DNA of 64,000 nucleotides. It comes from Ilex aquifolium. Its lineage: Eukaryota; Streptophyta; Magnoliopsida; Aquifoliales; Aquifoliaceae. Below, piece by piece: positions 23,451 through 33,774 of this stretch. The stretch lies in NCBI GenBank assembly GCA_951799425.1, contig OX637394.1:31842001-31906000 (forward strand), given 5' to 3'. Positions within the stretch are counted from its first letter, which is position 1. Each line of letters opens with the position of its first letter. The position numbers were made by a program, and so were the translations under genes. The notes below the pieces were generated by a model. The model did no database searches, was not told where the DNA came from, and saw nothing but the letters and a program-made list of their open reading frames with translations.

Positions 23451-24073
23451 CAAAAAGTCTGAAGTACATCTTTACACAGCGGGACCTCAACATGAGGCAA
23501 CGCAGGTGGATGGAGTTTCTGGAGGACTATGACTTCACTTTGCATTACCATCCCGGTAAGGCAAATGTGGTGGCTGACGCACTCAGACGGAAGTCATGGG
23601 GAGTCTTGGCTAGTGTGGCTTCCCGGGAGTGGCAGATGCTCGAGACTGTGGGACAGTTCGGGCTACACTACAGGGGTCAGGCTCAGGGTACTTTGGGGAG
23701 TTTGGTGGCTACGCCTTCCCTACTGAGCAGAGTGATCGAGTCCCAGGGACAGAACACGGAGATATTTTCCATCAGGGACCGGGTTCTGTCGGGTACTGGT
23801 GACGAAGGCTGGGTCATTCACACGGATGGTAGTCTTCGGTATAGGGGAAGGGTTGTGGTTCTCCAGTCGGCGGATCTGAGAGAGGAGATCCTCAGGGAGT
23901 TCCATTGCTCCCATTTTGCGGTGCGTCCAGGTGGCACGAAAATGTACCATGATCTTCGTCGCCTGTATTACTAGAGTGGGATGAAGAGACACGTTGGGGA
24001 TTTTGTTCGTCGATGTCTCACATGTCAGCAAGTAAAGGCTGAGCACTAGAGACCAGCGAGATTACTCCAACCT
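23451..24073 (+). pseudogene. Element D RNase H tail and integrase zinc domain
   Basis: In the shifted frame it reads [40 protein letters not shown], a variable linker and then the HHCC domain: [20 protein letters not shown], followed after a TAG (23972-23974) by RHVGDFVRRCLTCQQVKAEH and another TAG (24047-24049). The first TAG replaces the Trp of the usual YYWPGM; the second replaces a Gln. Confidence 0.85.
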
Positions 24074-25168
24074 TTGGAGGTAGCTGAGTGGAAGTGGGAA
24101 CATGTCACGATGGACTTTGTGACCCACTTGCCACGAACATCGCGAGGGCATGACGCAGTGTGGGTGATAGTGGACCGGCTTACTAAGTCGGCACATTTTT
24201 TGGCGGTGCGGATAACCTTCACTCTGGAGGAATTCTACAGGTTGTACATACAGGAGATTGTCCGGTTGCATGGGGTGCCCGTATCTATAGTATCGGATCG
24301 GGATCCTAGGTTTACGGCTCATTTTTGGGAGAGTTTCCAGCGAGCCATGGGGACACAGTTGATGATGAGCACTGTTTTTCATCCCCAGACGGACGGTCAG
24401 TCAGAGAGGACCATCCAGACTTTAGAGGACATGCTACGGGCATGCGTCCTAGATCTCAAGGGTAGCTGGGAAGAGCACCTACCCTTAGTGGAGTTCGCCT
24501 ACAACAACAGTTATCGGACGAGCATACAAATGGCACCTTATGAGGTACTATATGGGAGGCCTTGTCATTCTCCGATTTGTTGGACGGAGGTAGGAGAGAG
24601 ACCATCTACGGGTCCGGATTTGGTTAGGGACACCTCGGAGAAGGTGGACTTGATACGAAATCGTCTTCTCACGGCTCAGAGCCGACAGAAGAGCTACGCC
24701 GAAAGACGGCGGCGACCTCTAGAGTTTAAGGTGGGGGATCATGTCTTCTTGAAGGTGATGCCTAAAAGAGGAGTGGTCAGTTTCGGCAAGCGGGGAAAGC
24801 TGTCGCCGAGGTATATCGGGCCCTTCGAGGTACTCAAGAGGGTAGGTACAGTTGCTTACCGGTTGGCGTTACCGCCAAATCTATCGGGTGTTCATGCAGT
24901 ATTCCATGTCTCTATGCTCCGGAAGTATACTCCAGATCCGACACATGTGGTGGATTGGGGTGAGTTGAGTGTTGATGCGGATGGGACCTTCGAGGAGAGA
25001 CCGATACGTATCATGGATAGCCAGGATCAGGTTTTGCGAGGCAAGACCGTGTGGCTAGTGAAGGTGCTGTGGCAGCACCGAGGAGTGGAGGAGGCGACAT
25101 GGGAGCGTGAGGACACTATACGCACCAGCTATCTTTTCTTATTCGATGATGAAGGTACATTCTTATAG
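24074..25168 (+). pseudogene. Element D integrase core and chromodomain
   Basis: An open frame of 364 residues. The catalytic triad is Asp in VTMDFVTHLPR, Asp in SIVSDRDPRFTAHFWESFQ and Glu in TDGQSERTIQTLEDMLRAC. The C-terminal domain has GDHVFLKVMPKRGVVSFGKR, LSPRYIGPFEVL and VFHVSMLRKY. A chromodomain ends the protein (TVWLVKVLWQHRGVEEATWE). This part looks intact, but upstream stops prevent its synthesis as part of a polyprotein. Stop at 25166-25168, about 90 bp before the 3' LTR. Confidence 0.92.
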
Positions 25169-25246
25169 TCATTAGCGTTATATGACTGTTGCATATGCAT
25201 GTGATTAAATGTGCATGTGTGTGTGAATTTCGGGGACGAAATTCTT

Positions 25247-25261
25247 TTAAGGGGGGAAGAA
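25247..25261 (+). promoter_or_regulatory. Element D polypurine tract
   Basis: TTTTAAGGGGGGAAGAA precedes the LTR start TGTAAAACCC at 25262. The run AAGGGGGGAAGAA is the likely primer for plus-strand synthesis. Confidence 0.85.
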
Positions 25262-27765
25262 TGTAAAACCCAGGTAAATTTGAACTTTTTCTGAAAAAGA
25301 GCAAAATGGTAATTTGCCACTATAATGCGTATTTAAAATACTCATGTTCTAGAGCTTTGATGACACAACGGCCTTCGCCGTTGGATTCGTATCGCAAAAT
25401 CTAGTTACCCTGTCAAATTTCGTCAAATTCTGAGATAGTCAGATTTTTCACGTTTTTCGAGACGACGGGCGTCCGGTGACCCCCAAAAATGAATTTTTAA
25501 TAAAATTTTAATATTTGGAAAATAATTTTAAAAAAGTTGAAATAAAAATATTTGAGCTTGAACCGGAGCGAAATTTAATTGTTTCGGGGCGAAAACGGAC
25601 CCGAACAAGTAAGGGACACGTGGCGCGACTCGGGCCAAGTCTTTAAAATTATAAAAAGGGTAAAATATCTCATTTTCTGTAGATTTCTCTGCTGAAAACC
25701 AATGTCTTCAACGTTGGGAGAAAGAGGGAGAGACAAGAGGAAAATTCAATCTTTTTTCTTCGATTCCCGGAGTTCTGTCGGTCGGAATTCGTCGGACCAA
25801 GAATTAAACTTTATCTACGCGATGAGGGCTACCCAAACCACACAAAAAACAAGGGATTTCACCGAAGATCCAAGGAGGGATTTTGGAGAAATCAAAGGTT
25901 TGGGCTTGAATCTTGTTCTTGAAGCTTCCTACGGGTGTTTTACGCTTCAAGAGGTAGGGTTCCCTCCTACTTTGGTTTATTTCTAACCTATGGTGTCCGT
26001 AGGGAATGTGTGGGCTGTTTTGTGTGTTTTGAACACTTGCCTATTATAGTTGGTTTAAAGGAAATGGGTAGGTTCAATTCTAGTGTGAATTGGTAAATAG
26101 AAATTGCTAGTTTGTGATTTCTTGGATGTCTTGACAATTGGGTATGTGGAAATCATGTATTCTGATTTTTTTTGAGTTATGTGACAAATTTGAGCATTTT
26201 ATGTGATTACATGATTTGGTGCCTTGAAGGTGTTTGATAAAATGCCTATGTGAAATAAAGTGTGTTAATTGCATGAGATTATGCTATAACATGCTTGGAT
26301 GAAGTGGTAAAGTGAAATCATATGCTTATGATATGATTTATAATTGGAAATGTAAATGTCGATGTGTGCTTATGATATGTTGGCATTGGGGTGAATTATG
26401 GAATTTATATGCATAAGATATGAATTGTCATGGCATATGTTGAAGTATGTGGTTAAATTGATCCATATGGCATTCATTACATATGGGACTTGACATTGAT
26501 ATGCGATGGTATATTACATTGTATTTGCACGGAGGCATCCCATTCATGGGCTTAGGCATAAGTATGGGTGTGTGTGTGTGTGTGCATGTTTAATTCAAAC
26601 ATCATAATTGGTGGTTGAAGGGTGGGCTCGGGAAAGTGGGATTGAAGATCCTACTGAGTCGCACGGTTGCATGCATGGAAAAACTTGTGTCGGGTATAGC
26701 AAGTAGGGCTAGACGTTCCCTCGGGTGCACGACCTGGTTACTGGTTTATTCACTTCCGTCGGTGCAAGTCCAAAAAAGTGAATTAGGCATACGGAGCCGG
26801 CAGTGAAATTCCAAAATCCGTTGCCCAACAAAAACACAAGATTTTGTTAAAGATTTTGTTTTATAAACATACTCTTGGATGTGCAACATCCAACAATGCT
26901 TGATTTTTATAAACAGATGATTTTATTTCAAACAAGCATTTGAGGTAATTCATCTATGATGAAGGTTTTACACACTTCCATTGCATTGTGTGGTGGGAGC
27001 CGGTGAGGGCTCGGGTTGAGTTGCATGAGTGAGTCTCATCTCATTTCATGGCATGACATGATAAATTCCAACATTGAATGCATATTCTTGCTTGGAATGT
27101 TATGGATTGTTGATTGTTGCATGTGTACACTCCATATGCATCTAGGTGGGGAGTAGCCTCTGTAGGTGATACTCTATTGAACGTTGCTCACCCTATACAG
27201 GAAAACATTTCAGGTGCGGGTTTTACGCCGACGGACGGCACTCACTCGGGCACTTAAGGAGGAAGAAAAACCGAGATGTGGCTTTATTTTGAGTCCTTGT
27301 AAAATCATTGTAAAAATTATGATTTTTGAGTATGTAAATATTTGGAAATAGTCGTAATGGGACTCATACGGACTATTTTGAATGTAAATTTCCTGATGTA
27401 TGAGTTTGATATGAGTTTGGGTAGGTTTTCTTAAAACTTCATATTTATGGACTATTTTTAATCTAACATTGCATGTAATTATGTGGGTATGGATAAATGG
27501 ACCCGGTGTGGTCAATGTTTACTCATAAATGGACCCGGTGCGGTCATTGTTTTATATTGGGCCTCGGATGGGTCATGTGAATGTATATTGCACAGGTTGG
27601 GTTTTGGGTAGAGCTCCCCGTACAAAGGAGACTCTCCCCGATTTTTGTTCAATTATGGACCCCGATAAATGGGGTATAACGGCGTGATATCGAGTTACTC
27701 GGTATACACGGGTATTCCGCGGGTTGATGGGTAATCAATTGACCCCCGGATTTTGGGGCGTCACA
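25262..27765 (+). repeat. Element D 3' LTR (2504 bp)
   Basis: It begins TGTAAAACCCAGG, ends GGGGCGTCACA and is followed by the target duplication TTGAG. It matches the 5' LTR base for base over long runs; differences include an insertion near 26787 and a shorter GT run. The palindromic 5'/3' ends are TGT...ACA. Confidence 0.92.
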
Positions 27766-28066
27766 TTGAGTCCTCATATGTTTGATAATAGCAAAATTCA
27801 TTTAGTGGTGTGAGATCGGATGAAAAATTATAAGGTTCGTTCTCCCAACCATAACTCGGATAACTCGGTGTAACATAGTGGTCAGGGTAAAAGTTTTCGG
27901 AGGCCAATATTGAAATTGATCCTTCACATGCAAAGTCTTGAACCATATAATTTAATGGGCACTCACTAGTGATGTGTCCATACTCATCACAAATCTCGCA
28001 CACATTTTCAAAATTTGGGGCGTTTAACACATTATCATCAAAACTCGAAAACATAACACAAAACAC
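27766..28066 (-). pseudogene. Element G gag-like protein, N-terminal part
   Basis: On the minus strand the ATG at 28066 opens a frame with a CCHC zinc knuckle close to its start: CEICDEYGHITSEC (C-x2-C-x4-H-x4-C). It is followed by a Tyr/Pro-rich segment (YPSYGWENEPYNFSS) resembling the linker after the gag knuckle of C and E (YNPGW, HPNFSW). The usual large capsid domain before the knuckle is absent. The frame continues at 15936 across the D insertion. G thus encodes a reduced nucleocapsid-like protein and no protease, RT or integrase. Confidence 0.6.
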
Positions 28067-28069
28067 AAA

Positions 28070-28134
28070 CTATAACAAAATATTTACAAATGAGACGACA
28101 TACCTTAGCCCATGATGAAAATCACGAGACTTAC
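28070..28134 (-). other. Candidate leader intron of G
   Basis: On the minus strand a consensus donor GGTAAGTCTC (GT at 28134-28133) and an acceptor TTTTGTTATAG (AG at 28071-28070) bracket 65 bases just before the ATG at 28066. Element C has a matching donor and acceptor (33681-33761). Predicted from the sequence only. Confidence 0.35.
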
Positions 28135-28175
28135 CAATGCTGTCCAAAATCACCTTCGAACTCGACGCTGAACCT

Positions 28176-28189
28176 TCCCCGGCAACGGC
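28176..28189 (-). promoter_or_regulatory. Element G primer binding site (tRNA-Asp, decayed)
   Basis: On the minus strand GCCGTTGCCGGGGA matches 14 of the 18 bases of the tRNA-Asp site seen intact at 33621, 47792 and 63589. The first TGGC is replaced by an A/T run. Downstream bases (GGAAGG...GGTGATT, then GGTAAGTC, CATCATGGGCT) also match the leader of C, so G and C share a leader. Confidence 0.75.
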
Positions 28190-28197
28190 TTAAAAAA

Positions 28198-28649
28198 TGT
28201 TTGATCGTTTTTCGTTGTTCCTTATCTCCGAACATGTGTATATGACTTATGTGTGTGGGTGAGTGTCACTCTCACTCGGGTTCGATGCAATAAATAGGAA
28301 AATAGGTGTGAATGAACAAAATGTGTGTGTGTGTGCACAAAAGTGCTCCCCAAGCACAGAGAGACTTTCAAGTGTCGTGTTTTACTTGGAATTGGTATTC
28401 CAAGGTCGTCTCCTTAGGGAAGGAAATGTCAAGTTGTGGTGAAAGTGATATTGCAAAAAATGGAAAAGTGTAAAATCTTTGAGTTTGTGTTTTGGTGAGT
28501 GAAGTTTGTGATAGAAAATGAAATGAAAACAAGTGTTGGCTAATCCGAAGAGGTCATTCCAATGGGAATGCCAAATCAACTCAAGACCTTCCTCCAATGG
28601 TGCTTAGATGTTTGATTGATTTGTAGGAAGCCAGGGACTAAAATGGATG
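28198..28649 (-). mobile_element. Element G 5' LTR, U5 fragment
   Basis: On the minus strand it ends CGATCAAACA at 28198 next to the primer site. It matches the 3' LTR of G (11658 on) closely for about 450 bp, including the U5 stem-loop at 28385-28404. It breaks off at about 28649, where RT sequence of T2 starts. The missing 1.2 kb was removed by a deletion at that junction. Confidence 0.8.
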
Positions 28650-28783
28650 TGAGGAGAAGAATTTGGTTCTCAACTGGGAGAAGTGCCACTTCATGGTGAC
28701 ACAAGGGATAGTGCTCGGGCACATCGTTTCGGCAAAGGGGATTGAAGTTGAAAAATCCAAGGTTGATGCAATTTCCAACCTAC
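28650..28783 (+). pseudogene. T2 reverse transcriptase fragment
   Basis: This is the RT piece just after the catalytic [41 protein letters not shown] and DAISNL. It ends at CCTAC (28779-28783), the left target duplication of solo LTR S2. RT continues in the correct place after 30635. Confidence 0.85.
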
Positions 28784-30630
28784 TGATTGGTTGATAACAG
28801 TGTTATTCCTAACCTCTTAACATCACCCTCACCCTCAATGTGTGTATGTAGCTTATAGTGATGGGGAAGTGTCACTCTCCCTCCGGATGATGCAAGAAGA
28901 TAGGAAACAACAACAAAATGGATGTGAATGGAAATGTGATGAACAAAATAGATGGAATGAGATGCGGTGTGCACAAAAATGCTCCCCAATCGAAAGGAGT
29001 CTTTTGTGGTCGTGTGTTTTACTTGGAAAATATTCCAAGGTCGTCTCCTCAGGGAAGGAAAGGGAGTTTTGTGAAAGTGATTTTGCAAAAGTGAAAAGAA
29101 AGTGTAAAATCTTGTATTTGTGTTTTGTGGTTGTGTTTATGTATGGAAAATGCAAGAAAACAATGTTGGCTAATCCAAAGGAAGTCACTCCAATGGGACT
29201 ACCATTTCAACTCCAATCCCTCCTTAACTCCGATAGAGCATGAATGAACAATTGATTCGGGGGAAGTTAGGGATGAGGTTGGTGATGATCTAAGAATAAA
29301 TCGTGACAAGTCTACGGAATATCAAAGGCACCAATTCATCCACTCTCAACCCCGTCAAACCGAACCATTGGACTCTTAAGGGAGGGAGGAGAATGAGTTA
29401 AAATGGAATCCCCAAGAGTTAAATCTAACTACTCATGGTAAAATGAAAGACAAGCATAATAATGTAAATGGATATAATGAAGACATGAAGCATGAAGTAT
29501 GAAACTTAACTTAAAGCAAGAAATCTTAAACTAAGGAGTAAAATATTCAATACCCATTTTAAGCTTGAAAATGAAGAACTTGAGCAACAATGGTGAAATG
29601 TAAATGGTGTATTGAAACTTGCAAAGTACTTGAAATAAATGACATTAAAGACAATAAATGAAGCTTACAAGGTTCTTACATTAAACTACAAGTGAAAGAG
29701 TGGAAGAAAAATGCAAAAACGTCACTTTGAGCACTATTCATCATCTTCCCCCTTGGAGCTTTCTACATCTACTCCTAAGCTTAGGTAGCCAACTCTTTTT
29801 CTTGTGTGTTGAATGTTCAATGTATAATGGAGAGTGAGAGCCTTGAATTTCGTCCATGGATGGTCCCCCTAGGTGTGTGCAGGTCTTACACCAAAGAGGG
29901 GCTGAGTTGAAGCCTTGGACAGGCTAGCCTGCAACCCACATGGCAGCCCATTTCTCTCTCTTCCTCCTTGAATGCCAAGCCTCAAAAGTCTTCCCGAAAT
30001 GTGTAAGAGACCTGCAAATGTGTAAGGAAATGTTGGGATAGGCGTGGGAGAAGTGTAGGTGGGACCCCCAAGCCTCAAAGTTGAGTTACAGGCTGTTTTC
30101 GCGACCAGAAGGTTCAGAGTACCGGTACTGGGTACCGGTACCATTTGGTACCGGTACCGAGTACCGGTACTGTTTTTCTGCACTGGACCACCTTCGGTAG
30201 AATCAGCATAACTCTTGATCTAACCGTTGGATTGGGCTGAAATTTTGACAAAAAACAGAAGAAACCCATATCTACAACTTTCATGTTTTGAACTTTTCCA
30301 AATTCTGAGTAGATCATGGTCAAAATGGAGGAATTCAGAGGCAGTGCTTCCAATTGTTGCTGCAGCTGGTGCCCTTGTTCCCAAGCACCAATGCCTTCTT
30401 GATTTCTTCACTTTTAAGCCTCCAATTCTTCATGTATTGTGTCCATGCCTTCACCACACATCCATCAAGATTGCAATGTCCTAAAATCAATCATTTAAGC
30501 TATAAAAGGTTGCAACATCAAAATATCAACATTATAGACAATTTTGGCTAACACTAAGTATTTAAATGCAAAAGTTGAGTTATAATGCATGTAATGAGCC
30601 CTTCAAATATGCAATATTATGTGCTCATCA
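28784..30630 (-). mobile_element. Solo LTR S2 (minus, 1847 bp) in RT of T2
   Basis: On the minus strand it runs from TGATGAGCACATAATATTGC (30630) to CAACCAATCA (28784). It is flanked by CCTAC at 28779-28783 and 30631-30635. The U5 stem-loop (CTTGGAA/TTCCAAG) is at 29022-29039. U3 carries a GGTACCGGTACC array at 30119-30170. S1 belongs to the same or a sister family. No internal genes. Confidence 0.9.
30119..30170 (-). promoter_or_regulatory. S2 palindrome array, GGTACCGGTACC type
   Basis: Four palindromes, at 30119-30128, 30131-30142, 30147-30158 and 30161-30170, carry the same spacers as S1 (20521-20572). All four are perfect in both LTRs, although neighbouring LTR sequence has diverged. 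Confidence 0.65.
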
Positions 30631-31515
30631 CCTACCCATGCCAAAGGTCGTTAAAGACATTAGGTCGTTTATTGGCCATGCCAGTTTTTACAATCGTTTT
30701 ATAAAAGATTTTAGTGCATTGTCACGACCCTTGACCAATTTTCTTTCCAAAGATGTCCCATTTGTGTGGTCGGATAATTGTGAGGCATCATTTTAAAAAC
30801 TAAAAGCATGCTCACTACACCTCCAATTATGCGACCACCCAAGTGGGATTTACCATTTGAGCTCATGTATGACACGAGTGATTACGCGATCGGCACTGTG
30901 CTTGGACAATGGGACGAAAAAAGACCATATGTATTATACTATGCTAGTAAGACTCTAAATGAGGCACAAATGAATTACACTACCACCGAAAAAGAGTTGT
31001 TAGTCATAGTATTTGCATTGGATAAATTTCGGTCGTACATCATTGGTTCACCTATTGTAGTCTACAATGATCACTCTGCTTGAAGTATCTTTTGTCTAAG
31101 CAGGACGCAAAACCGAGACTCATTAGGTGGATCCTCCTCCTACAAGAATTCAACTTGACAATCAAAGACAAAAAAGGGAGTTGAGAACGTGGTGGCAGAC
31201 CATTTGTCCCGACTTGTAGTTCAAGATGCCGAAGAGCATATTCCTATCCCAGACTCCTTTTATGACGAGCATTTATTTTTCATTCATTATGTTTGTCCTT
31301 GGTATGCTAACATTTGCAATTATCTTGCTTCAGGACAAATTCCACCGCACTGAAGCCTGGAGGATAGATGGAGATTTATGGCGAATGTGAAGTAATTTTA
31401 CTTCGATAACCCGTACTTGTTTAAATACTTCCCTGACCAACTCATGAGGAGATGCATACATGTGAATGAATAACGGGACGTCCTTGCATTCTGCCATTCC
31501 GAAGCGTGCAGTGGA
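30631..31515 (+). pseudogene. T2 RT thumb, RNase H and integrase start
   Basis: It continues T2: [20 protein letters not shown], then FLSKDVPFVWSDNCEASF and a stop at 30794-30796. RNase H follows ([41 protein letters not shown]) with the catalytic Asp of CDASD kept and that of YTDHS changed to Asn. A base is missing near 31080. The linker reads VPHLSRL-like sequence and the zinc-domain start HSEACSG ends at GTGGA (31511-31515), the target site of S3. Confidence 0.85.
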
Positions 31516-32026
31516 TGCTTGATCGCGTTCCCTAATCTCCAAACATCACCCGGTCATATGTATATGGCTTATGTATGTAGCTGAGTGTCACTCTCCCTTG
31601 GGTTTGATGCTAGAAATGGGAAAAATGTGTGTGTGTATGAAAAATGTGAATGTGTGTGCAAAAGTGCTCTCCAAGCGAAGAGAGACTTTCGAGTGTCGTG
31701 TTTTACTTGGAATGGGTATTCCAAGGTCGTCTTCTCAGGGAAGGAAGGTCAAATTGTGGTGAAGGTGATTTTGTAAAAATAGAAAAAGTGTAAAATCTTG
31801 TAGTTTTGTGTTTTGGTGAATGGAGTTTTTGATAGAAATGAAATGAAAACAAGGTTGGCTAATCCGAAAGGGTCATTCCAATGGGAATGTCAAATCAACT
31901 CAAAATATTCTTCCAATGGTGTCTCGGTGCTTGATTGATTCGTAGGAAGTGATGGACTAATGTGGACGTGTAGGCTCAAGCATATCCCATGACAAGTCTA
32001 TGGTGTATTAAGAGCTCACAACCACA
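31516..32026 (-). mobile_element. Solo LTR S3, first part (minus)
   Basis: It begins TGCTTGATCGCG (the reverse complement of an LTR 3' end) right after GTGGA. It contains the U5 stem-loop at 31705-31724. It is interrupted at 32026/32027 by the LTR of element C and resumes at about 44546, ending at 45601 before the second GTGGA (45602-45606). The full S3 was therefore a solo LTR in the integrase zinc domain of T2. Confidence 0.85.
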
Positions 32027-33616
32027 TGATTAGCACAAAACATTGCATATTTCATGTGTCAATACATTCCTTTTTCACTTGCTTTTGGGGATTAAATGAG
32101 TGGAATTGTGCTATTTGAGCTATTAACGAAGATTTGTGGTGTTTATAGATAAAAGGTGATAATTGGTGCTTCTTAAAGCCTTCTCAAATGGTTTGAGGTG
32201 AATGAGGATGAAAGGATGGCTTAAAGATAGCTTAGGAGGTGAGGAAACCAAAGAATCAACAAAAACAGGAGAAAACCTACCGGTAGGCCATACCGGTATG
32301 TTTCTACTACTGGAGTTCGACCTACCGGTAGGCTATACCGGTAGGTTATGCTGAAACAGCCCAGATTCTGCATATCAGGCTCTGTAATTTTGAGGGTCCC
32401 ACCAGACATTCTCCTACCTGCCCTTGCCACTCCCAACACCATGGACATCCCTCTTGCACCTTCTCTTGGACTTTTGGAGCCTTGGTGATCAATGAAGAGA
32501 GAGAAGAGGAGAGATGTTGGATGTGCAGACAAGGTCTGCACCTACCCTGTCCAGCCCACTCTTTTACAACCCTATGGATGGAGATCACATCACCTAGCAA
32601 GGGCATCACTCCATGGACATTTTTTTTGGGCAAAAAAATATACACCATGAGGAGATACACATTAGAGGATATATAGAGAGAGAGAGAGATAGTCTAGGAA
32701 GATGATGAATAGTGTTAGAGAGATGCATTGTCTTCTACTTTCATGGAAGAATCTTCTAAGCTTCCTGAAATGCCTTTAATGCCATTTATTTCAAGTTGTT
32801 TTCAAGTTTAATCTTCCATTAAAGCTTTCACCATTAATGCTTCTATGCTCTTCAATTTCTTAGCTGTAAATGGGTATTGAATGCATTCTCTTTTAGTTTA
32901 TGTTTTCTTGCATTATCCTAGCTACAATCTTCAATTGCTTTAGAATGTCTCTCATTTACATTGTTGTCTTTCCTTTAATCATGAGTATCTAAATCTTTAA
33001 GTTGGCAAATCCAAGGAAGACCTCCCCTTGGGTATGCTATTTCAACTCATCTTCTTTCCTCCCCTCGGTGTACGGTGGTTCGGTTTGACTGGGTTGAGCG
33101 TGGACATGGTTGTGAGTCTTTGATATTCCGTAGACTTGTCACGGTTTATGCTTAGATCCTCACTTCCATCTTGTCTCGAGCTTCCCATGAATCAATCGTT
33201 CATCTATGCATCATTGGAGGAAGGCTTCGAGTTGAATTGGCATTCCCATTGGAGTGAACCTTTGGGATTAGTCAACACTTGTTTCCCATTCAATTTCATC
33301 ACAACACAAATCACAAACCAACCTCAACCATCAAAAGATTTTACACTTTCTTTTACCAAAATCGCCTTCTACACGATTCACATCCTTCCCCGAGGAAACG
33401 ACCTTGGAATACCTCCAAGTAAAATACGACCCGCAAAAGTCTTCTTGCGCTTGGGAAACATTTTTCCTTACACATACACTTCATATTCCACCATCCCCTT
33501 GCCCTTTCTTTTGACATCGTACCAAGGGAGAGTGACACTCCCCCTCACACATAAATCATGCACACATTGAAGGAGATGTTCGGAGGTTAAGAAAGACAGG
33601 GAAAACAAGGCAAGCA
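32027..33616 (+). repeat. Element C 5' LTR (1590 bp)
   Basis: It runs from TGATTAGCAC to GGCAAGCA, four T before the primer site. U3 has the ACCGGT palindrome cluster at 32276-32345. TATATAG at 32670-32676 is a possible TATA box. The U5 stem-loop CTTGGAATACCTCCAAG is at 33403-33419 after CCCCGAGGAAACGAC. Confidence 0.88.
32276..32345 (+). promoter_or_regulatory. Element C LTR palindrome cluster
   Basis: CCTACCGGTAGG is at 32276-32287, CATACCGGTATG at 32289-32300, CCTACCGGTAGG at 32321-32332, and a TATACCGGTAGG copy ends at 32345. The spacer CTACTGGAGTTCGA separates the two pairs. The whole block of about 80 bp recurs inside the element at 41531-41601. The 3' LTR copy (43820-43890) has lost two sites by CCGG changes. 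Confidence 0.7.
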
Positions 33617-33620
33617 TTTT

Positions 33621-33638
33621 TGGCGCCGTTGCCGGGGA
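33621..33638 (+). promoter_or_regulatory. Element C primer binding site (tRNA-Asp)
   Basis: TGGCGCCGTTGCCGGGGA, four bases after the LTR end, is complementary to the 3' end of a plant tRNA-Asp. The same 18 bases occur at 47792 and 63589. Confidence 0.9.
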
Positions 33639-33680
33639 AGGCAAGCGTTGAATTAAGAAGGTGATTGCCGGACAATGGAG

Positions 33681-33761
33681 GTAAGTCCCTTGATGTTCAT
33701 CATGGGCTGAGGTACGTTGATCCTTGTACATACTGTTGTTTGTTTGTATTTTCAATTGTAG
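33681..33761 (+). other. Candidate leader intron of C
   Basis: The donor GGTAAGTCCC (GT at 33681) and acceptor TTTTCAATTGTAG (AG at 33760-33761) bracket 81 bases between the primer site and the gag ATG at 33775. G has the same arrangement. It is not seen in E, which lacks an acceptor in the leader. Confidence 0.35.
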
Positions 33762-33774
33762 ATAGTTTTGTTAC

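Larger units (their letters stand above)
15937..27765 (+). mobile_element. Element D: full-length chromovirus (11.8 kb)
   Basis: A complete Ty3/gypsy chromovirus with 2.5 kb LTRs, a tRNA-Met type primer site, gag, protease, RT, RNase H, integrase with chromodomain, and a PPT. It is flanked by the 5-bp target duplication TTGAG (15932-15936 and 27766-27770). The long LTRs and domain order suggest the Tekay/Del branch; that assignment is inference. D sits inside the coding frame of element G. It is itself interrupted in gag by solo LTR S1 (19042-20820). Several stops and frameshifts make it non-functional. The two LTRs are still very similar, so it is not ancient. Confidence 0.92.

Noticed and set aside
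33621..33638. tRNA-Asp gene fragment
   Set aside because: Only 18 bases, placed directly after an LTR: it is a primer binding site, not a tRNA gene.
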